Source: an archaeon
GTDB lineage: Archaea; Asgardarchaeota; Hermodarchaeia; Hermodarchaeales; Hermodarchaeaceae
NCBI GenBank assembly: GCA_016550415.1
Contig: JABXGU010000257.1
Coordinates: 1-7,969, forward strand
Length of the DNA stretch: 7,969 bases
Direction: 5' to 3'
The translations under genes and the position numbers were made by a program. Positions 5,742-7,969 of the stretch are shown here, piece by piece (positions within the stretch are counted from its first letter, which is position 1; every line of letters begins with the position of its first letter). The notes under the pieces are model-generated. The model saw only the letters and a list, made by a program, of their open reading frames with translations. It was not told the origin of the DNA and ran no database searches.

Positions 5742-5903
5742 TTATCGCGTCTGGTTCTAGTCCTACTCATCGCGTCCATCCGGTCAACGCCACTTGCCTT
5801 TTTCGAAGTCGGAGTAAACTTCCCCTGCCAGTTTATTCTCTCATTCCCCAGTCCTGCTATTCTCACTCAGTTTGCCCCCTTAAATAACAAAGTTCGGAGG
5901 TGA
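5724..5903 (+). CDS. Possible 59-residue hydrophobic/secreted peptide (TTG start)
   Basis: This is a short frame that begins at TTG 5724 and ends at TGA 5901-5903. AGAGGTGA stands 7 bases before the start, matching the SD type of its neighbours. The product begins M-L-R-D-P-L-L-S-R, continues with a hydrophobic core (L-V-L-V-L-L-I-A-S-I), and then has R-S-T-P-L-A before F-F-E-V-G. This looks like a signal peptide or membrane anchor with a possible cleavage after P-L-A. The mature part would be about 33 residues with one cysteine and a basic end (N-N-K-V-R-R). The TGA stop is the last three bases of GGAGGTGA, the SD of the next gene, a layout typical of translational coupling. The frame is open back to 5616 without another usual start codon. 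A long frame also exists on the opposite strand here, so coding is not proven. No family is recognised. Confidence 0.4.
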   Translation: MLRDPLLSRLVLVLLIASIRSTPLAFFEVGVNFPCQFILSFPSPAILTQFAPLNNKVRR

Positions 5904-5910
5904 TACATAG

Positions 5911-7500
5911 ATGTCAACCTCCACTTCAACCCAACCCATCAACATCTGGCACCCCAGAATTCATCACACATCCATTGTGAGTAAATCCCATCTCCGAACC
6001 CTCATCCACACCGAATACCCCCACCTCACCCAACACCCCAAATACCCGAAATTCATCACCGATGCCGAACGCCACCTCAACATCATCACCCAACTCCAAG
6101 ACAAAACCCACCTCAACCACGGTGACATCGCCCATCTCGCCCACACCCTCGGCATCACCCGCACCATCATCTACCGCCACGTCCGCCAAGCCCTCAAACC
6201 CCGCCTCTACTGGTTCCTAGAAAACGCCATCTCCAAAACTCAGGCAAGACACCATCTCATCGAAATCCACAAAACCAATACCAACATCCACTCCCTCACC
6301 GATCTCCAAGAACGATTACACACCTACTATCCTGCCCAATTCCTCCAACATGCCCGTGGCCAACCCGACCGCCTTATCCAATGTAAGAAATACTTCCAGA
6401 TCCTTTCCCTCCTCGCCGAAGGCGGTCACAACTACACCGACCTCGCAGCCCAGGTTAGTAAAACCGTCACCAACATCAAAGAATGGTGCACCAGCCAAAC
6501 CCGACCTGGCCTCCTCAACCTCGCCCGCCGCATCCCCACCACACCAACCAAACCCGGACACCAATGGCTCCCCCTCACCATGCAAGGACGCTTCCACCCC
6601 ACCCACTTCATCCAAGTCCCCACCACCAACACCAACTGGAACCAAATACCACCCGTATTACAGCAACTTACCCCCCTCACCAATCCCTCTATGACCTACT
6701 GGCACCAACAATTCGGACCCATAACACAAGACGAAGCCTTCGCCTACCTCCTCGGCAACCTCGTCAGCGACGCCGGCAAAATCACCCCCCACTACACCTC
6801 CACCCGCCTCGAACTCAACCTCACTAAAAACTACACCTGGAGCAAACAACTCGGCGACGCCGTCTGCTACTACCTCGGACACCTTCGCATCCACGCCGAA
6901 TACAAAACTTCCAGCCAATGCCACCGATGGCGATCCCAAAACTCTGCTTTTCTCACTTGGATGAAATTCACTTGTCTTGATCTCAAGCCCGGCGACACTA
7001 CAACATTCACTCCAATCAATTCATTATGGCTTCTCTCAGCCCCCCGCAACATTCGACTTAAATTTCTTCAAGGTCTTAACGACGGTGATGGTTATGTGAA
7101 CACAAAATACCAAAAGATTGGTAATGCTTGCGGTGTCAACTCTGACTTTATATTAAGACTTCTATCATCTCTTGGCGTGGAATCAAGAATTAATGGCCCA
7201 AGAGTAGTCATCGAACAACAGGCTAGTATTATTCATGCGGCGGAACTTCCATACTTCCTTCATGCAAATGGGCGTCAGGAAGAGGCATACAAACTTGCTG
7301 AAATGATGGGAAATCGGATGCTTCATACGAGAGAACCCATTACCAACGAAATTGGATCATTCATCAAGACTCTCAAGAAACAAGGTAAATCAATTGGAGA
7401 AATCACTGAGAGGGTCTTTGACAAATTCAATATTTGCTACTATCCAAGAAGAATTCGAATTTTTCTTAAAGATGAGGGAGCAAATTTATCAAAACAATAA
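5911..7500 (+). CDS. Free-standing HTH/LAGLIDADG homing-endonuclease-like protein
   Basis: This is a 529-residue predicted DNA-binding endonuclease. The ATG at 5911 follows GGAGGTGA by 7 bases. An HTH lies at about residues 71-93 (I-A-H-L-A-H-T-L-G-I-T-R) and a second at about 174-199 (Y-T-D-L-A-A-Q-V-S). The first LAGLIDADG motif is L-L-G-N-L-V-S-D-A-G-K at 280-290, with D287 at the catalytic position. The second is F-L-Q-G-L-N-D-G-D-G-Y at 385-395, with D393. A further HTH-like segment ends the protein (about 492-519). Both acidic residues are kept, so metal-dependent cleavage is possible. There are no intein splice residues at the ends, so it is not an intein. LAGLIDADG proteins with HTH modules can also be regulators (WhiA-type) or maturases, and no intron is visible here. 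Codons of residues 1 to about 335 end almost always in C; later ones are mixed and use AGA for arginine. This suggests a mosaic gene. It may be translationally coupled to the possible small peptide before it. Confidence 0.8.
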   Translation: MSTSTSTQPINIWHPRIHHTSIVSKSHLRTLIHTEYPHLTQHPKYPKFITDAERHLNIITQLQDKTHLNHGDIAHLAHTLGITRTIIYRHVRQALKPRLYWFLENAISKTQARHHLIEIHKTNTNIHSLTDLQERLHTYYPAQFLQHARGQPDRLIQCKKYFQILSLLAEGGHNYTDLAAQVSKTVTNIKEWCTSQTRPGLLNLARRIPTTPTKPGHQWLPLTMQGRFHPTHFIQVPTTNTNWNQIPPVLQQLTPLTNPSMTYWHQQFGPITQDEAFAYLLGNLVSDAGKITPHYTSTRLELNLTKNYTWSKQLGDAVCYYLGHLRIHAEYKTSSQCHRWRSQNSAFLTWMKFTCLDLKPGDTTTFTPINSLWLLSAPRNIRLKFLQGLNDGDGYVNTKYQKIGNACGVNSDFILRLLSSLGVESRINGPRVVIEQQASIIHAAELPYFLHANGRQEEAYKLAEMMGNRMLHTREPITNEIGSFIKTLKKQGKSIGEITERVFDKFNICYYPRRIRIFLKDEGANLSKQ

Positions 7501-7509
7501 GATTAACTG

Positions 7510-7527
7510 AATAGATAATAATCTATT
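7510..7527. terminator. Hairpin between convergent genes
   Basis: AATAGAT (7510-7516) and ATCTATT (7521-7527) form a perfect 7-bp stem around AATA. A T-rich tail follows on the plus strand (TGTTTATTATTCT). It sits in the 33-base gap between the LAGLIDADG gene and the convergent GTPase gene, so it may end transcription in one or both directions. The stem is AT-rich and weak. Confidence 0.45.
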
Positions 7528-7533
7528 TGTTTA

Positions 7534-7969
7534 TTATTCTGTCCCTATGTACTTATCCACGGCATCCAACAGAATCTGCATCATTTCTTCTTTGCGTTTC
7601 TGATCGATTGCCACCATCCCGAAGGCTGGGATGCCAAGGATACGTTCTACCAGTTCAGGTGAAAGGGCACCTTCAAGGTCTTGCTTGTTGGCAATCGCCC
7701 ACACCGGAACCCCAGGAGCATCCTTACGGATAACATCCAAAATTTCTTTTGTTGCAATGACGTTGTTGAGCGTCGAATCCGTGATGATAAAGACGATGTC
7801 TGAACCCCGAAAATAAATCGTCCACAGCCGGCGAAACCGCTCCTGCCCAGCAAAGTCCCACAAAATAATACTGTACGTCCCGTAGCGTGTGGCTTCGATT
7901 TGTTCGATGCTGAGGGCGATGGTGGGGACGTATTCGGTGGGTGGGGCGCCGCCTTTGAGGAGTCGTAGG
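7534..7969 (-). CDS. Ras/Arf-superfamily small GTPase, N-terminus beyond window
   Basis: This is a 144-residue C-terminal part of a small GTP-binding protein, and the frame stays open to the window edge. Switch I has P-T-I (G2 threonine at residue 16 of the visible part). G3 is W-D-F-A-G-Q-E-R-F, with the catalytic-type glutamine. G4 is N-K-Q-D. The G5 position reads V-A-I-D instead of the usual S-A-K or C-A-T. The P-loop (G1) must lie roughly 20-30 residues upstream, outside the window. The G3 region is Rab/Ras-like, while A-N-K-Q-D-L-E-G-A-L-S and L-W-T-I-Y-F are Arf-like, a mix common among Asgard archaeal GTPases. No C-terminal prenylation cysteine is present (the end is D-K-Y-I-G-T-E), so any membrane attachment is not by a CaaX box. 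A TTG exists at 7863, but it is internal, just before W-D-F-A-G, and is not the start. The gene ends in two consecutive stops. It is a likely molecular switch; its partners are unknown. Confidence 0.9.
   Translation of the reverse strand, partial: LRLLKGGAPPTEYVPTIALSIEQIEATRYGTYSIILWDFAGQERFRRLWTIYFRGSDIVFIITDSTLNNVIATKEILDVIRKDAPGVPVWAIANKQDLEGALSPELVERILGIPAFGMVAIDQKRKEEMMQILLDAVDKYIGTE

Noticed and set aside
5745..5770. tRNA T-arm-like GGTTCTAGTCC
   Set aside because: The flanking bases do not form the 5-bp T-stem, and no acceptor or anticodon arm can be assembled around it.
5627..5866. A 79-codon minus-strand frame across the gap before the LAGLIDADG gene
   Set aside because: It has no SD before its GTG start and an arginine-rich, low-complexity product. 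It runs opposite to a plus-strand frame that has an SD and a coupled stop, so it is more likely a shadow.
6316..6939. Several long minus-strand frames inside the LAGLIDADG gene, rich in glycine and valine
   Set aside because: They are mirror images of C-rich codons. The plus-strand frame carries clear HTH and LAGLIDADG motifs.
5911..7500. Intein or intron-encoded interpretation of the LAGLIDADG protein
   Set aside because: There is no N-terminal Cys/Ser splice residue, no C-terminal His-Asn, and no host exons on either side. The gene has its own SD and stop.
7861..7863. TTG at 7863 as the start of the GTPase
   Set aside because: It falls directly before the G3 motif. The upstream frame carries the switch I P-T-I and stays open to the window edge, so the start is outside.

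Overview
The window most likely comes from an archaeon, probably of the Asgard group. The strongest indicator is a eukaryote-like small GTPase at the right edge that mixes Rab-type and Arf-type motifs. Supporting signs are archaeal BRE/TATA-like boxes, Shine-Dalgarno (SD) sites of the GGAGGTGA type, C-terminal zinc-ribbon tails on small proteins, and a free-standing HTH/LAGLIDADG protein. The assignment is inferred from motifs only.

Layout. Positions 1-128 are a perfect palindrome with no loop. It overlaps the start of a 5'-truncated SF2 helicase gene (to 1589, plus strand) and looks like a fold-back artefact at a contig end. Next come two small plus-strand membrane-protein genes (1747-2145 and 2293-2781). 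They share a C-terminal transmembrane motif, and the second also has a zinc ribbon. Two small minus-strand genes follow (2774-3043, membrane protein; 3125-3544, zinc-ribbon protein). Both have near-perfect SD sites. About 380 bases separate 3544 from the next gene and hold a candidate promoter, a tandem 14-bp repeat and an inverted repeat.

The plus-strand gene at 3925-5559 encodes a secreted beta-rich protein and appears to start at a rare CTG. It ends at a hairpin plus T-run terminator. The 350-base gap to 5911 is not empty. It holds a possible 59-residue hydrophobic peptide gene (5724-5903) whose SD lies in a hairpin stem and whose TTG start lies in the loop. The stop codon of that gene is inside the SD of the next gene. 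That next gene (5911-7500) encodes a 529-residue HTH/LAGLIDADG homing-endonuclease-like protein with an abrupt change in codon composition inside it. The small GTPase (7534 to the right edge, minus strand, incomplete) converges on it across a hairpin.

The genes do not form one recognisable pathway. The likely transcription units are the two minus-strand genes 3125-3544 and 2774-3043, and the small peptide with the LAGLIDADG gene. The most unusual parts are 5577-7500 and the secreted protein with its non-canonical start.
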